Positions 36,671-46,576 are shown, numbered from the stretch's first letter. The stretch: 64,000 bases of DNA from Vicingus serpentipes (GCF_007993035.1 NZ_VOOS01000001.1:682001-746000); one strand, 5' to 3'. Numbers and translations are program-made. Notes: generated by a model not told the origin, from the letters alone.

Positions 36671-38941
36671 TTATTTTCTTGTTTGTACGTCTGCGACAGC
36701 TATTGTCACCATATTTACTATTTCCCTTACCGAACTTCCTAGCTGAAGAATATGAACTGGCTTTTTCATACCCAATAAAATTGGTCCAATAGACTCAAAT
36801 CCAGCCATTTCTTGCATTAATTTATAGGCTATATTTCCAGATGATAAATTAGGGAATATTAATGTGTTTGTATTTTTTCGAGCTAATTCAGAAAATGGAA
36901 AAATTTCATCTCTTAAATCTTTATTTAAAGCAAAATTTGCTTGTATTTCGCCATCAACTACTAAATCAGGATGCTCTGAATGTAATATTTTGGCAGCTTC
37001 ACGCATTTTAATCGCATCTTCTTCTTCAGAAGATCCAAAATTAGAATATGAAAGTAAAGCAATTCTTGGAGTTACTTTAAATCGCTGTATAATTTTAGAT
37101 GCTAATAAAGTAATATCAACAATATCTCTTGCAGTAGGATTCACGTTTACAGTAGTATCGGCAAAAAAGAAAGGCCCATGCTTTGTAAATAAAATATACA
37201 TACCTGCGATTTTACTTACATCGTCATCAGTACCAATAACTTGTAACGCTGGTCTAATTGTATTTCTATAATTACGTGTTAACCCTGAAATTAAAGCATC
37301 AGCATCTCCCATCTCAACCATAGCTGAACCAAAGTAGTTTCTGCTTCTAACCATATCTCTGGCTTCCATTAAGGTTACACCTCTTCTTTTTCTCTTCTCA
37401 AATAAAAGCTTAGCATACTTATCTTTTCTTGCTTGTTCTTTAGAGCTTCTAGGGTCAATTATAGTTAATCCTTCTATGTCTAAATGAAATTCTTCTGCAA
37501 TCTCATTTATTTTTTTGATTTTACCTAAAAGAATTGGTTTGGCAATTCCTTCATCATTAACAATTTGAGCAGCTTTTAATGTTTTATAATTATCCGCTTC
37601 TGCAAACACAACCTTCTTAGGGTTTCTTTTTGCTCTTTCAGTTATGTTTTTAAGCAATTTATTATCTAATCCTAATCGTTTAGATAATTCTTCTTTATAA
37701 TCTTCCCAGTCAGAAATAGGACTTTGAGCAACACCTGAATCAATTGCTGCTTTTGCCACTGCTGGTGCTATTGTGGTTAAAAGTCTTGGGTCTAGTGGTT
37801 TCGGTATTATAAAATCTCTTCCGAAAATTATATTTTTTTCATCGTAAGCTTCATTTACCACTTCAGGAACAGTTTCTTTCGCTAGTTGAGCAATAGCTTT
37901 AACTGCTGCCAACTTCATTTCTTCATTTATACAAGTAGCTCTTACATCTAATGCACCTCTAAAAATATAGGGAAATCCTAAAACATTATTTACTTGATTA
38001 GGATGATCTGAACGACCTGTTGCTATAATTATATCTTTTCTTGAAGCTATTGCATCCTTATAAGCAATTTCTGGGTCTGGATTTGCTAAAGCAAAAACAA
38101 TAGGATTACTTGCCATTGTTTTAACCATTTTTTTAGTTAACAATCCTCCTCTTGATAATCCAAGAAACATATCTGCTCCATTCAAAGCTTCCTCAAGTGT
38201 ATTTAAATCTCTTTTAGTTGCAAATTCTTTTTTTGAAGATGAAAGGTCTTTTCTATCTGCTCTAATAACCCCACTGCTATCAACCATTACGATGTTTTCT
38301 TTTTTTACACCTAATGAAACATATAATTTTGAACATGACATAGCAGACGCTCCTGCTCCACTAACTACAAGTTTTATTTCATCGATCTTTTTCTCGGCAA
38401 GTTCTACGGCGTTAATCATAGCTGCAGATGATATAATTGCTGTACCATGCTGATCATCATGCATTACAGGAATTTTTAATTCCTTTTTTAAGCGTTCTTC
38501 TATTTCAAAACATTCAGGTGCTTTAATATCCTCTAGGTTGATTCCCCCAAAAGTTGGAGAAATTGCTTTAACCGTATTTACAAATGAATTGATATCATTA
38601 GCATCAACTTCAATATCAAAAACATCAATATCGGCAAATATCTTAAATAACAACCCTTTACCTTCCATAACTGGTTTTGATGCTAATGCACCAATATTAC
38701 CTAACCCAAGAACAGCAGTACCATTAGATATTACTGCGACTAGATTTCCTTTTGCAGTATATTTATAAGCATCTTCAGGGTTCTTTTCAATTTCAAGACA
38801 AGGTGTTGCTACACCAGGAGAATAAGCCAAAGACAAATCTCTTTGAGTACTATATGGCTTTGTTGGAACCACCTCAATCTTACCTGGTTTACCTTGCGCA
38901 TGATACTCTAAAGCATCTATTTCTTTCCTTGTTTTTCCCAT
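36671..38941 (-). CDS. maeB: NADP-dependent malic enzyme with C-terminal phosphotransacetylase-like domain
   Basis: This 756-residue protein has the MaeB architecture: an N-terminal malic enzyme half (about 1-430) with [23 protein letters not shown]-type nucleotide-binding [40 protein letters not shown] and [15 protein letters not shown], and a C-terminal phosphate acetyltransferase-like half (about 430-756), which in MaeB is regulatory rather than catalytic. It decarboxylates malate to pyruvate with NADP reduction. It is the first gene of the minus-strand run that contains ruvA and sprA; the divergent sirtuin gene starts 109 nt away. Confidence 0.95.
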   Translation of the reverse strand: MGKTRKEIDALEYHAQGKPGKIEVVPTKPYSTQRDLSLAYSPGVATPCLEIEKNPEDAYKYTAKGNLVAVISNGTAVLGLGNIGALASKPVMEGKGLLFKIFADIDVFDIEVDANDINSFVNTVKAISPTFGGINLEDIKAPECFEIEERLKKELKIPVMHDDQHGTAIISSAAMINAVELAEKKIDEIKLVVSGAGASAMSCSKLYVSLGVKKENIVMVDSSGVIRADRKDLSSSKKEFATKRDLNTLEEALNGADMFLGLSRGGLLTKKMVKTMASNPIVFALANPDPEIAYKDAIASRKDIIIATGRSDHPNQVNNVLGFPYIFRGALDVRATCINEEMKLAAVKAIAQLAKETVPEVVNEAYDEKNIIFGRDFIIPKPLDPRLLTTIAPAVAKAAIDSGVAQSPISDWEDYKEELSKRLGLDNKLLKNITERAKRNPKKVVFAEADNYKTLKAAQIVNDEGIAKPILLGKIKKINEIAEEFHLDIEGLTIIDPRSSKEQARKDKYAKLLFEKRKRRGVTLMEARDMVRSRNYFGSAMVEMGDADALISGLTRNYRNTIRPALQVIGTDDDVSKIAGMYILFTKHGPFFFADTTVNVNPTARDIVDITLLASKIIQRFKVTPRIALLSYSNFGSSEEEDAIKMREAAKILHSEHPDLVVDGEIQANFALNKDLRDEIFPFSELARKNTNTLIFPNLSSGNIAYKLMQEMAGFESIGPILLGMKKPVHILQLGSSVREIVNMVTIAVADVQTRK

Positions 38942-39049
38942 TTTATAGCCAATTCACGAACGCGTAAAAATAACAATAATATTATGAATGACCATAAGTG
39001 TTTTTGCCAATATTTTTATATATTTATGGATAATTATTTGAATTTTTTA

Positions 39050-39736
39050 ATGAAAAATATAGTTGTTTTTTCTGGTGCAGGAATTAGTGCTGAAAGTGGC
39101 TTAAAAACTTTCAGAGATACTGATGGATTATGGGAGAATCACAATATTGAAGATGTTGCTACTCCTGAAGCATGGGCTAAAAATCCGAAGTTAGTTTTGG
39201 AGTTTTATAACGCAAGGAGAAAACAAGTTTTGGAAGCAGAACCGAATGAAGCTCATATAGCAATACCTAAATTAGAAAAGAAATTCAACGTAACTGTTAT
39301 CACACAAAATATTGACAATTTACATGAGCGAGCTGGCTCAAAAAATGTCATCCATCTTCATGGTGAAATTTTAAAGTCACGAAGTGTATTAACTGGGAAA
39401 ACTTACCATATAAAATCAACTGAATTAAATATTGGAGATTACTGTGAGAAAAAATCACAATTACGCCCTCATATTGTATGGTTTGGAGAAGAAGTTCCTA
39501 AAATGACAGAAGCTCAAGCTATCTGTAAAAAAGCAGAGATATTAATCATTGTCGGAACATCTTTATCCGTTTATCCGGCAGCAAATCTTATTGATTTTAC
39601 ATCTAAAAATTGTACTATTTACTTAATTGACCCAAAAGAAGTTTACACTTCAAAAAAAGATAACATAATCATTATCAAAGATCTTGCAAGCAAAGGATTA
39701 CCGCCTTTAGTAGAAAAATTGCTTTTACAAAAGTAA
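39050..39736 (+). CDS. cobB: NAD-dependent protein deacylase, class III sirtuin, lacking the zinc cysteines
   Basis: This 228-residue sirtuin has NAD-binding GAGISAESGLKTFRD, the YNARR desuccinylase-type Tyr/Arg pair near residue 52, TQNIDNLHERAG and the catalytic His in HLHGEI. The region that normally holds four zinc-binding cysteines has only one (DYCEKKSQLRPHIVWFGE), so the zinc site is lost, as appears common in Bacteroidota relatives. It removes acyl groups from lysine, probably succinyl or acetyl. A longer frame from 38984 exists, but ATG 39050 gives the usual start MKNIVVFSGAG. First of a three-gene + strand run. Confidence 0.9.
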   Translation: MKNIVVFSGAGISAESGLKTFRDTDGLWENHNIEDVATPEAWAKNPKLVLEFYNARRKQVLEAEPNEAHIAIPKLEKKFNVTVITQNIDNLHERAGSKNVIHLHGEILKSRSVLTGKTYHIKSTELNIGDYCEKKSQLRPHIVWFGEEVPKMTEAQAICKKAEILIIVGTSLSVYPAANLIDFTSKNCTIYLIDPKEVYTSKKDNIIIIKDLASKGLPPLVEKLLLQK

Positions 39737-39749
39737 ATAGAGTTTTCAT

Positions 39750-39757
39750 TAACTTTG
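39750..39757 (+). promoter_or_regulatory. Possible -7 element placed for a leaderless transcript
   Basis: TAACTTTG ends 4 nt before the ATG at 39762, the same spacing and nearly the same downstream sequence as at lnt. No -33 element is at the right distance. Confidence 0.3.
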
Positions 39758-39761
39758 CTCT

Positions 39762-40391
39762 ATGAAATTCTTACTCTCTTTTCTATTTATTTTAATATTT
39801 CCCATTTTTATTAATGCGCAAGTATTTAATGCTGGTGTTATGCTTGGAATAAGTGGATCGCAAGTTGAGGGAGATGGATATGGAGGTTATAATAAACTTG
39901 GTTTTATTGCAGGAGGCTTTGCAAATACAGAGTTTTCTGATAAAGTTTCAACTCAACTAGAGATATACTACATTAATAAGGGCAGTCAAAAAAATCCAAG
40001 ACCAGACAAAGGAGATGTTGAAGCTTTTAACTTAAATATTAATTATATCGAAATCCCTATAAGTTTTCGTTATCATTATAAAAAATTCATTTTTGAAGGA
40101 GGTTTATATGCTAGTAAATTTTTAAGCTATTCAATGAGTGACCAGTTTGGAGAAAGAGACACTGGCAACTACCCTTTTAAATCGTTTGATTTTGGTGGAT
40201 TCTTTGGTATAAACTATAAAATAAACGATAATTTTATTTTTAATTTACGTTCTAAAAATTCACTTATTCCTATTCGTGACTTTAATAATTTCGACCAACA
40301 GATTGGAATTTTAAACAAGCTTTTTAATAGAGGCTGGTATAGTTTAGATTTAAATTTTTCAGTAAGGTATCAATTCAATAAAAGCAAGTAA
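39762..40391 (+). CDS. PorT-like outer-membrane beta-barrel protein
   Basis: This 209-residue protein has a signal peptide (about 1-19, ending INAQ) and a small-barrel pattern: FNAGVMLGISGSQVEGDGYG, NLNINYIEIPISFRYHY and YSLDLNFSVRYQFNKSK at the C-terminus. This fits the PorT/OMP_b-brl_2 type. PorT is a T9SS accessory barrel in Porphyromonas, but small barrels of this type are numerous, so a direct T9SS role is unproven. It lies 25 nt after the sirtuin gene and 3 nt before ubiX. Confidence 0.75.
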   Translation: MKFLLSFLFILIFPIFINAQVFNAGVMLGISGSQVEGDGYGGYNKLGFIAGGFANTEFSDKVSTQLEIYYINKGSQKNPRPDKGDVEAFNLNINYIEIPISFRYHYKKFIFEGGLYASKFLSYSMSDQFGERDTGNYPFKSFDFGGFFGINYKINDNFIFNLRSKNSLIPIRDFNNFDQQIGILNKLFNRGWYSLDLNFSVRYQFNKSK

Positions 40392-40394
40392 TAT

Positions 40395-40961
40395 ATGAGT
40401 AAAAGAAAAATAATCATTGCAGTAACTGGTGCTTCTGGAAGTATTTATGCAAAACTTTTACTCGACTTTTTCACACTCCAACAAGATAAAAATAACATTG
40501 AAGTCGGAGTTGTGATGAGTGATAATGCAAAAACAGTTTGGGAACATGAATTAGGAAACCAGGATTACAAAAACTACTCTTTTACATTTTACGATAAAAA
40601 TAATTTTTACGCCCCTTTTGCTTCTGGCTCTGCAAAATATGACACTATGGTTGTTGTTCCATGCTCTATGGGTACTTTAGGACGAATTGCTAATGGTATT
40701 TCTAATGACTTATTATCTAGAGCCGCTGATGTGATTTTAAAAGAAAGAAGAAAATTAATTTTAGTTGCTAGAGAAACTCCTTATAATTTAATTCATATTA
40801 AAAACATGAAAACTGTTACTGAAGCTGGCGGAATAATTTGCCCCGCAACGCCTTCTTTTTATAGTCAACCAAAAACTATAGAAGAAGTTGCTCAAACAGT
40901 TGTTAGCAGAATTATTGATTTAATTGGATTAGAAAACGAGACTTATCGCTGGGGAAATTAA
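40395..40961 (+). CDS. ubiX: Flavin prenyltransferase UbiX
   Basis: This 188-residue flavoprotein makes prenylated FMN, the cofactor of UbiD-type decarboxylases. It begins [20 protein letters not shown] and has [20 protein letters not shown] and [20 protein letters not shown], all standard. No ubiD gene is in the window. Its stop codon overlaps that of the convergent queG gene in TTAA (40958-40961). It is third in the run sirtuin, barrel, ubiX. Confidence 0.95.
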   Translation: MSKRKIIIAVTGASGSIYAKLLLDFFTLQQDKNNIEVGVVMSDNAKTVWEHELGNQDYKNYSFTFYDKNNFYAPFASGSAKYDTMVVVPCSMGTLGRIANGISNDLLSRAADVILKERRKLILVARETPYNLIHIKNMKTVTEAGGIICPATPSFYSQPKTIEEVAQTVVSRIIDLIGLENETYRWGN

Positions 40962-41887
40962 TTTTTATTTAAAAAGTCAATATTCCTTTTTATTCCTTTA
41001 AACTTAGTTCGTTTAACTGCTGACTTCTTGAAAATTTCTTGATAAATCTCTTCTGTTAAATCCATCCATTCATTTTTTGAATACTCCAATAGTTTAGGAT
41101 GTGGATTAAATAATTTCTCATTATGTGGTTTAGAAAATCTATTCCAAGGGCATACATCTTGACAGATATCACATCCAAACATCCAGTCGTTAAATTTCCC
41201 TTTTACTTCGTTTGGTATAATTTCGTCTTTAAGCTCAATGGTGAAATAAGATATACATTTACTTCCATCAACTACTTTTCCAGGTAAAATTGCTTCTGTT
41301 GGGCAAGCATCTATACATGCTGTGCAGGTTCCACAATAATCTTTAATTGGATTATCATATTCTAATTCTAAATCCAAAATTACTTCTGCTAAAAAAAAGA
41401 AAGATCCATTTTTAGGATGAATTAGCATTGCATTTTTACCTATCCAACCCAATCCACTTTTTTTAGCCCATGCCCTTTCTAGAACAGGAGCTGAATCGAC
41501 ATATATTTGAGCATTAACTTCACCAACTTCTTCATGAATAAAACTCACAAACTCTTTTAATTTCTTTTTTATTATGGCATGATAATCTTGCCCATAAGCA
41601 TATTTAGAAATATTAAAACTATCATCTCGTTGCTCCTTTTCTGGGAAATAATTATACATCAATGTGACAACTGACTTTGAACCTTCAACCAATTTTGTAG
41701 GATCTAAACGTTTTTCAAAATAGTTTTCCATGTATTGCATTTTACCATGCATATTTTGGCTTAACCATTTTTCTAATCGAGGAGATTCTTCCTCTAAATA
41801 TTCAGCTTTAGCAATTCCACAAAAAGAAAAACCCAAGCGAGTTGCTTCGGTTTTAATTTGTTGGGTGTATTCAGTACTTTTTATCAA
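40958..41887 (-). CDS. queG: Epoxyqueuosine reductase QueG
   Basis: This 309-residue cobalamin- and iron-sulfur-dependent enzyme performs the last step of queuosine synthesis on tRNA. Two [4Fe-4S] ferredoxin motifs are visible: [12 protein letters not shown] and [13 protein letters not shown]. The N-terminal catalytic region has [13 protein letters not shown] and [11 protein letters not shown]. It lacks the C-terminal HEAT-repeat extension of longer homologues. Its ATG overlaps the ruvB stop by 4 nt, so the pair is translationally coupled. Confidence 0.94.
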   Translation of the reverse strand: MIKSTEYTQQIKTEATRLGFSFCGIAKAEYLEEESPRLEKWLSQNMHGKMQYMENYFEKRLDPTKLVEGSKSVVTLMYNYFPEKEQRDDSFNISKYAYGQDYHAIIKKKLKEFVSFIHEEVGEVNAQIYVDSAPVLERAWAKKSGLGWIGKNAMLIHPKNGSFFFLAEVILDLELEYDNPIKDYCGTCTACIDACPTEAILPGKVVDGSKCISYFTIELKDEIIPNEVKGKFNDWMFGCDICQDVCPWNRFSKPHNEKLFNPHPKLLEYSKNEWMDLTEEIYQEIFKKSAVKRTKFKGIKRNIDFLNKN

Positions 41888-42906
41888 AACAAATTTCCTT
41901 GGCTTGGATTTTTGATTCTTCCTAAATGTTTATACGCTTTTTCTGTCACTTCTCTCCCCCTTGGAGTTCTCATAATAAAACCTTCTTTGATTAAAAATGG
42001 TTCATAAACTTCTTCAATGGTCCCAGCTTGTTCACTTACAGCTGTAGCAATAGTTGTTAAACCAACAGGACCTCCTTTAAATTTATCTATAATGGTTGTT
42101 AATATTCGATTATCCATATCGTCTAATCCATGCTTATCTACATTTAAAGCAGTTAAACCAAATAACGAGATTTCTTTTGTAACTGTTCCGTCACCTTTTA
42201 CTTGAGCAAAATCTCTTATTCTTCGCAATAATGAATTTGAAATACGGGGAGTACCTCTACTTCTTCCTGCAATTTCGTATGCTGCATCTTCATCAATAGC
42301 AACTTTTAAGATGTCTGATGAGCGCTGAATTATTTTAGCCAATAAATCAGTATCATAATATTCTAATCGGGAAGTAATTCCAAAACGAGCTCTTAAAGGA
42401 GAAGTTAATAATCCTGTTCTAGTAGTTGCTCCTACTAAAGTAAAAGGATTTAATTCAATTTGAACACTTCTAGCGTTTGGTCCAGAATCAATCATAATAT
42501 CAATTCTATAGTCTTCCATTGCTGAATACAAATACTCTTCTACAACAGCAGATAAACGATGTATTTCATCAATAAACAACACATCTCCTTCTTCGAGGTT
42601 AGTAAGTAACCCTGCTAAATCTCCTGGCTTTTCTAAAACAGGGCCTGAAGTAATTTTAAACCCAACATTTAACTCGTTAGCAATTATATTAGCTAAAGTA
42701 GTTTTACCTAATCCAGGAGGTCCATGCAATAAAACATGATCTAAAGCTTCATCCCTTTGTTTCGCAGCTTCAACAAATATTTTTAAATTATCAATTACTG
42801 GTTTTTGACCTGTAAAATCGTTAAAAGATAATGGCCTTAATGCTTTTTCGTACTCCTTTTCGTTAGGAGTATAATTGTAATCATTTGCATCAAGATTTTC
42901 ATTCAT
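41884..42906 (-). CDS. ruvB: Holliday junction branch migration helicase RuvB
   Basis: This 340-residue AAA+ ATPase drives branch migration with RuvA. Walker A is [11 protein letters not shown], Walker B is [11 protein letters not shown], sensor 1 is [18 protein letters not shown], and the C-terminal winged-helix ends [17 protein letters not shown]. It is separated from ruvA by about 5 kb and lies in the SCO1-to-queG minus-strand run downstream of the oxidase genes. It overlaps queG by 4 nt. Confidence 0.97.
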   Translation of the reverse strand: MNENLDANDYNYTPNEKEYEKALRPLSFNDFTGQKPVIDNLKIFVEAAKQRDEALDHVLLHGPPGLGKTTLANIIANELNVGFKITSGPVLEKPGDLAGLLTNLEEGDVLFIDEIHRLSAVVEEYLYSAMEDYRIDIMIDSGPNARSVQIELNPFTLVGATTRTGLLTSPLRARFGITSRLEYYDTDLLAKIIQRSSDILKVAIDEDAAYEIAGRSRGTPRISNSLLRRIRDFAQVKGDGTVTKEISLFGLTALNVDKHGLDDMDNRILTTIIDKFKGGPVGLTTIATAVSEQAGTIEEVYEPFLIKEGFIMRTPRGREVTEKAYKHLGRIKNPSQGNLF

Positions 42907-42965
42907 AACCCAAATTTAATAAATATTCAATTGAAGCAACTAAAGAGTTTAAAACTATTAAACAT

Positions 42966-43634
42966 TTATTCTGCTTGAATTTCTTTTCCCGTTATTGTTC
43001 TAACTATTTCGCCTAAATAAATTTTAGCTTTAAATATAAAAACTGGTGAAGTTAAATGCTCTGAAATATTTTTGTTTTTATACAAAATTAATCGATATCC
43101 TATTCCTGAACCTATACCTACCCATCTCACTATTTTATAATCTATTAACATGGATGGTTCATAAGATAAGATAAAAGAATGATTGGTTTTTTCTTTGGAA
43201 TCAGTTAAACTATTGTAAAATTGATAATATCCTCTTCCTATACCGAATTGAATAGCAATATTAAATTCCCATTTTTTACTATTATGATAAATATATTCTA
43301 AATATGGAGAAAGATATTCGTAATATAAATCTGCTTTGTAATTTACATCATCTTTTTGTATAAATGATTTTGAAGGAGAGATTAAACGATTATAACCTAA
43401 TCCCATTTTAAACTCCCTATTAAAACTTAACCCTAGCTTAACTCCAGTTGTTCTAATATCACTTGCAGCAATAAATGAGAATCGAGTATCAAGTTTAACA
43501 TCAAGTTTAGGTTTTATTTTAAATGATGTTCGAAAATCTTCTTCAAAAACCCCTACTTGTTCGTTGGATTGACTGTAATATTGTAATGAAAAAAAAGATA
43601 GAAGTATAAAAAAATAAAGTCTTATAAATTTCAT
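42966..43634 (-). CDS. Predicted outer-membrane beta-barrel protein
   Basis: This 222-residue protein starts with a signal peptide (about 1-21, ending YYSQ) and continues with alternating aromatic and polar strands such as VKLDTRFSFIAASDIRTTGV and EFNIAIQFGIGRGYYQFY, and a short Cys-free C-terminus. It fits a small beta-barrel or lipid-facing outer-membrane protein. No named family. It lies 11 nt after the 78-residue protein gene and 59 nt before ruvB. Confidence 0.75.
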   Translation of the reverse strand: MKFIRLYFFILLSFFSLQYYSQSNEQVGVFEEDFRTSFKIKPKLDVKLDTRFSFIAASDIRTTGVKLGLSFNREFKMGLGYNRLISPSKSFIQKDDVNYKADLYYEYLSPYLEYIYHNSKKWEFNIAIQFGIGRGYYQFYNSLTDSKEKTNHSFILSYEPSMLIDYKIVRWVGIGSGIGYRLILYKNKNISEHLTSPVFIFKAKIYLGEIVRTITGKEIQAE

Positions 43635-43645
43635 TCGGCACCTAC

Positions 43646-43882
43646 TTAAACTCCAGATTTATTTTTCATATAATGTTTATAAATAAAATAGCCAACTCCT
43701 CCAATTAATATATATGGGATAAACATAAGATATAAAATACCTTCATTGATTCCTTGGGCTGCAGTACCACCTCCTGCTAAATCAGATTCAGCCACAGCTT
43801 TACACATTGCACATTGTGCATTTGAAACGTAACTAATACCATAAAATAAACTTACAAGAAATATTTGTTTAGCAATTTTCAT
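43646..43882 (-). CDS. Small membrane protein with CxxC motif beside SCO1
   Basis: This 78-residue protein has a signal-like N-terminus (about 1-22), then QCAMCKAVAESDLAGGGTAA with a CxxC pair, and one membrane segment (about 49-69, YLMFIPYILIGGVGYFIY) with a basic tail. The paired cysteines and the position 24 nt after the SCO1 gene suggest a link to copper delivery or oxidase assembly, but this is inference. The family is not one I can name. It is short enough to be missed by some gene callers. Confidence 0.75.
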   Translation of the reverse strand: MKIAKQIFLVSLFYGISYVSNAQCAMCKAVAESDLAGGGTAAQGINEGILYLMFIPYILIGGVGYFIYKHYMKNKSGV

Positions 43883-43906
43883 ATTGTAAAGTTAAGAATT
43901 TAACTA

Positions 43907-44620
43907 TTATCGTTTTTGCTCAATCTTATTTTTGGTACTCCCCTTTAAAGGCACAAATTCTTCTTTATATAAAATATCAATTGCATCAGTTAGTTTTTCT
44001 TTAGTTTCTTTATGAACTGTACCATCAAAATAACCTCTTATATGTCCTTCTTTGTCTACTAAAATTAGCATACTAGAATGTAAAAAACCTCCAGGAGCTA
44101 TTGAGTCCCTCATTGTGCTAACAAAAAATCCATTAAATGCTACATCATAAATTTCATCTTTGTTACCTGTAACAAAATCCCAATTTTTAGTATCTGCGTG
44201 TACTTTTTTAGCATATTCAGCTAATACGGGTACAGAATCATGCTCTGGATTAACGGTAATCGATAAAAACCTTAGTTCTTTTCTGTCTTTAAATTTCTCT
44301 TGAATATAACTCATATTCGTGGTCATTTTAGGACAAATTGTTGGACAGGTTACAAAAAAGAAATCTGCAATATAAACATGACCAAACATATCGTCACGAG
44401 TAATCTTATTCCCATCTTGATTAATAAATTCAAAATATGGTATTTGATGATAATTAGTATCATATTTACCGTCCTCATTTAAGACTGCTTCCCTTGGGCC
44501 TACAAAAGGTAAACGAGTAAACTTATGCTCACCACTATAAAGCATCAAATACATAATTGAAGGCAATAATAAAATTGCAAATAGATAATTTACTTTTTTA
44601 AATTTCTTAAAGAATGTCAT
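43907..44620 (-). CDS. SCO1/SenC family copper chaperone
   Basis: This 237-residue protein has one N-terminal membrane anchor (about 10-30) and a thioredoxin-like periplasmic domain with the copper ligands CPTICPK (CxxxC) and a distal histidine in GGFLHSSMLIL. SCO proteins load the CuA site of cytochrome oxidase subunit II, which is encoded upstream at 48390. A longer GTG-initiated frame to 44644 exists, but ATG 44620 is preferred because the extra bases fall in the terminator of the oxidase genes. It begins the run that continues to queG. Confidence 0.93.
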   Translation of the reverse strand: MTFFKKFKKVNYLFAILLLPSIMYLMLYSGEHKFTRLPFVGPREAVLNEDGKYDTNYHQIPYFEFINQDGNKITRDDMFGHVYIADFFFVTCPTICPKMTTNMSYIQEKFKDRKELRFLSITVNPEHDSVPVLAEYAKKVHADTKNWDFVTGNKDEIYDVAFNGFFVSTMRDSIAPGGFLHSSMLILVDKEGHIRGYFDGTVHKETKEKLTDAIDILYKEEFVPLKGSTKNKIEQKR

Positions 44621-44629
44621 TGTTATAAA

Positions 44630-44665
44630 ATTAAAAGAGACCACAAATTTACTTGTGATCTCTTT
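44630..44665 (-). terminator. Terminator of the cytochrome oxidase genes
   Basis: A 13-bp stem (44634-44646 with 44653-44665), containing one G-U pair on the minus-strand RNA, around a 6-nt loop and followed by TTTTAATTTT. It lies 26 nt after the last oxidase gene and directly before SCO1. Confidence 0.8.
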
Positions 44666-44690
44666 AATAAAAATTATTTATTGTAATATT

Positions 44691-45056
44691 TTAATATAAC
44701 CAATTTTCCATCATTTCTGAATAAACACCTTCAGTGAAGATATGGTATAATAAATATAATGCTAATAATACATATGGTACTATAAGTGTATTTTTCAACC
44801 AAGTATTTTCATGCTTTAAGTGCATATATTCAGATACTATATAAAAAGCTTTTACAATAGTAAGAATTATAAAAGTCATTTTAACAAAAGCCCATCCTAC
44901 ACCAAGGTCTTTCCAAAAAATTCCTAACATAACTTCAACAGTTGTAATAGCTAGTAATACCCAAAATATTAACCAAATTCTCTTTCTTGCTTTTTTACCT
45001 TCTTCTGCTGAATGATGAACAGCGTATTCGTAAGGTTTATCTTCTGAATGTGACAT
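44691..45056 (-). CDS. Cytochrome c oxidase subunit IV family protein
   Basis: This 121-residue protein has three membrane segments (about 27-46, 56-76, 91-110) and fits the subunit IV (caa3-type small subunit) family. It contains VKMTFIILTIVKAFYIVSEY and KHENTWLKNTLIVP, typical Bacteroidota segments. It is the last oxidase gene, 18 nt after subunit III, with a hairpin terminator following. Its role is structural support of the oxidase. Confidence 0.88.
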   Translation of the reverse strand: MSHSEDKPYEYAVHHSAEEGKKARKRIWLIFWVLLAITTVEVMLGIFWKDLGVGWAFVKMTFIILTIVKAFYIVSEYMHLKHENTWLKNTLIVPYVLLALYLLYHIFTEGVYSEMMENWLY

Positions 45057-45074
45057 AATGTTCTTTTTTAAAAA

Positions 45075-45950
45075 TTAAACTAAATAGAAGAATGTAAATA
45101 CAAACACCCAAACTAAATCTACAAAGTGCCAATATAATCCAACTTTTTCAACCATTTCATAATGACCTCTTTTCTCATAAGTTCCCATTAATACATTAAC
45201 GAAAATTATAAAATTTAAAACAACACCACTCAATACGTGTGTTCCGTGAAATCCAGTTATAAAGAAAAAGAAATCACCAAATAAAGGATGACCATACTCA
45301 TTGTGAGTTAGGTTTGCACCATGAATAGCTTTACCGTTTTCAACTGCTTCAGTTAAAGCCTGACCAGTTAATTGTAAATAAGGAGAAGTCACATCTCCTG
45401 CCACTTCTCTCCATGGCAACAAAAGAACTTCTTTTGATTCATCAGCCCATCTAGCAATTACTCCTTTTGTTAATTCTACAGATCCATCAGGTAATAAAAA
45501 TGATCCTTTTCCTAATTCAATAGCTCCTAATTCGGTGCCATGAATAAAGTGACCCCATTCCCATGCTTGCGAACCTAAAAATATAGCTCCACCAACTAAA
45601 GTTAATAACATCCATAAAGTTACACCCTTTTTATCCATACGATGACCTGCTTCTACTGCTAATACCATAGTTACAGAACTCATAATAAGAATAAAAGTCA
45701 TTAAAGCAACATACAATAATGGATGATCGCCATGCATAAAAGGAAAGTGTGTAAACACATTTTCTGCAGTTGGCCATAATGAACCATAATAATGACGGTA
45801 AAAACCGTAAGCTGATAAGAAGCCAGTAAATGACAATGCATCTGACATTAAGAAAAACCACATCATTAGTTTTCCATAACTTGCACCAAATGGAGATTTA
45901 TTATCTCCTGCCCATGCTGTTTTATTGTCTACCGATACTGTATTTGACAT
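45075..45950 (-). CDS. ctaE: Cytochrome c oxidase subunit III
   Basis: This 291-residue protein is the long copy of two tandem subunit-III-fold genes. Seven membrane segments are expected, with a large polar insertion at about 140-205 between helices. The C-terminal FFFITGFHGTHVLSGVVLNF and YWHFVDLVWVFVFTFFYL match subunit III. It stabilises subunit I. The shorter paralogue precedes it by 24 nt. Confidence 0.92.
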   Translation of the reverse strand: MSNTVSVDNKTAWAGDNKSPFGASYGKLMMWFFLMSDALSFTGFLSAYGFYRHYYGSLWPTAENVFTHFPFMHGDHPLLYVALMTFILIMSSVTMVLAVEAGHRMDKKGVTLWMLLTLVGGAIFLGSQAWEWGHFIHGTELGAIELGKGSFLLPDGSVELTKGVIARWADESKEVLLLPWREVAGDVTSPYLQLTGQALTEAVENGKAIHGANLTHNEYGHPLFGDFFFFITGFHGTHVLSGVVLNFIIFVNVLMGTYEKRGHYEMVEKVGLYWHFVDLVWVFVFTFFYLV

Positions 45951-45974
45951 ATTATTTTTTATTAATAATTAAAC

Positions 45975-46568
45975 TTAAGCTATATATTTTAAAAAGAAAA
46001 ATAAGTAAATCCATAAGGCACCTAAAAAATGCCAATAAATTATACTCAACTCAACTCCTAAATAATTATTTGCACTATATTTTCCAAGAAAAGATTTAAC
46101 ACTAACAACAATTAAACTAATAATACCTGCTAATAAGTGTAGCACATGAAATGAAGTAATTAAATATAAATAAGAACTTGCATTAGTACTTTCACTACCA
46201 GTAGCAACAATACCATTATTGTATAAGCTTTTCCAACCTAAAAACTGACTAACAACAAATGATACACCTAAAATAAGAGTTAAGAGTACTAAACCCTTTA
46301 ATTGATTTTTTTTGTCTTTTTTTATTGCAATTAATCCTAAGTGAAAAAATAAACTGCTAAGTATAATAATAAATGTACTATAAGTAAAAGCTGAAGGCAT
46401 TTCGATATTTAACCAATCGGGAGCCCCACCTTTGCTAACTATTACAGCACTAGTCCATCCACTAAAAAACATGACAATACTAACAATACCTATCCATAGA
46501 AGAGGTTTTGCTGTTTTACGTTTGATCTCAGCTTTTGAATTTATATTATCTAGAGTAATGCTTGACAT
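45975..46568 (-). CDS. Cytochrome c oxidase subunit III-like protein (short form)
   Basis: This 197-residue protein has about five membrane segments and a C-terminus SIIYWHFLGALWIYLFF that parallels YWHFVDLVWVFVFTFF in the next gene. It is a second subunit-III-fold protein, the shorter of the pair, as often found in Bacteroidota oxidase loci. It lies 8 nt after ctaD. Its exact place in the complex is not clear. Confidence 0.88.
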   Translation of the reverse strand: MSSITLDNINSKAEIKRKTAKPLLWIGIVSIVMFFSGWTSAVIVSKGGAPDWLNIEMPSAFTYSTFIIILSSLFFHLGLIAIKKDKKNQLKGLVLLTLILGVSFVVSQFLGWKSLYNNGIVATGSESTNASSYLYLITSFHVLHLLAGIISLIVVSVKSFLGKYSANNYLGVELSIIYWHFLGALWIYLFFFLKYIA

Positions 46569-46576
46569 GCTTTAAT

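Noticed and set aside
36864-37271. 135-codon ORF on the + strand opposite maeB
   Set aside because: It is antisense to conserved phosphotransacetylase-like sequence and shows no motif of its own.
38984-39049. 22-residue N-terminal extension of the sirtuin
   Set aside because: The extension is not sirtuin-like and the ATG at 39050 gives the usual family start.
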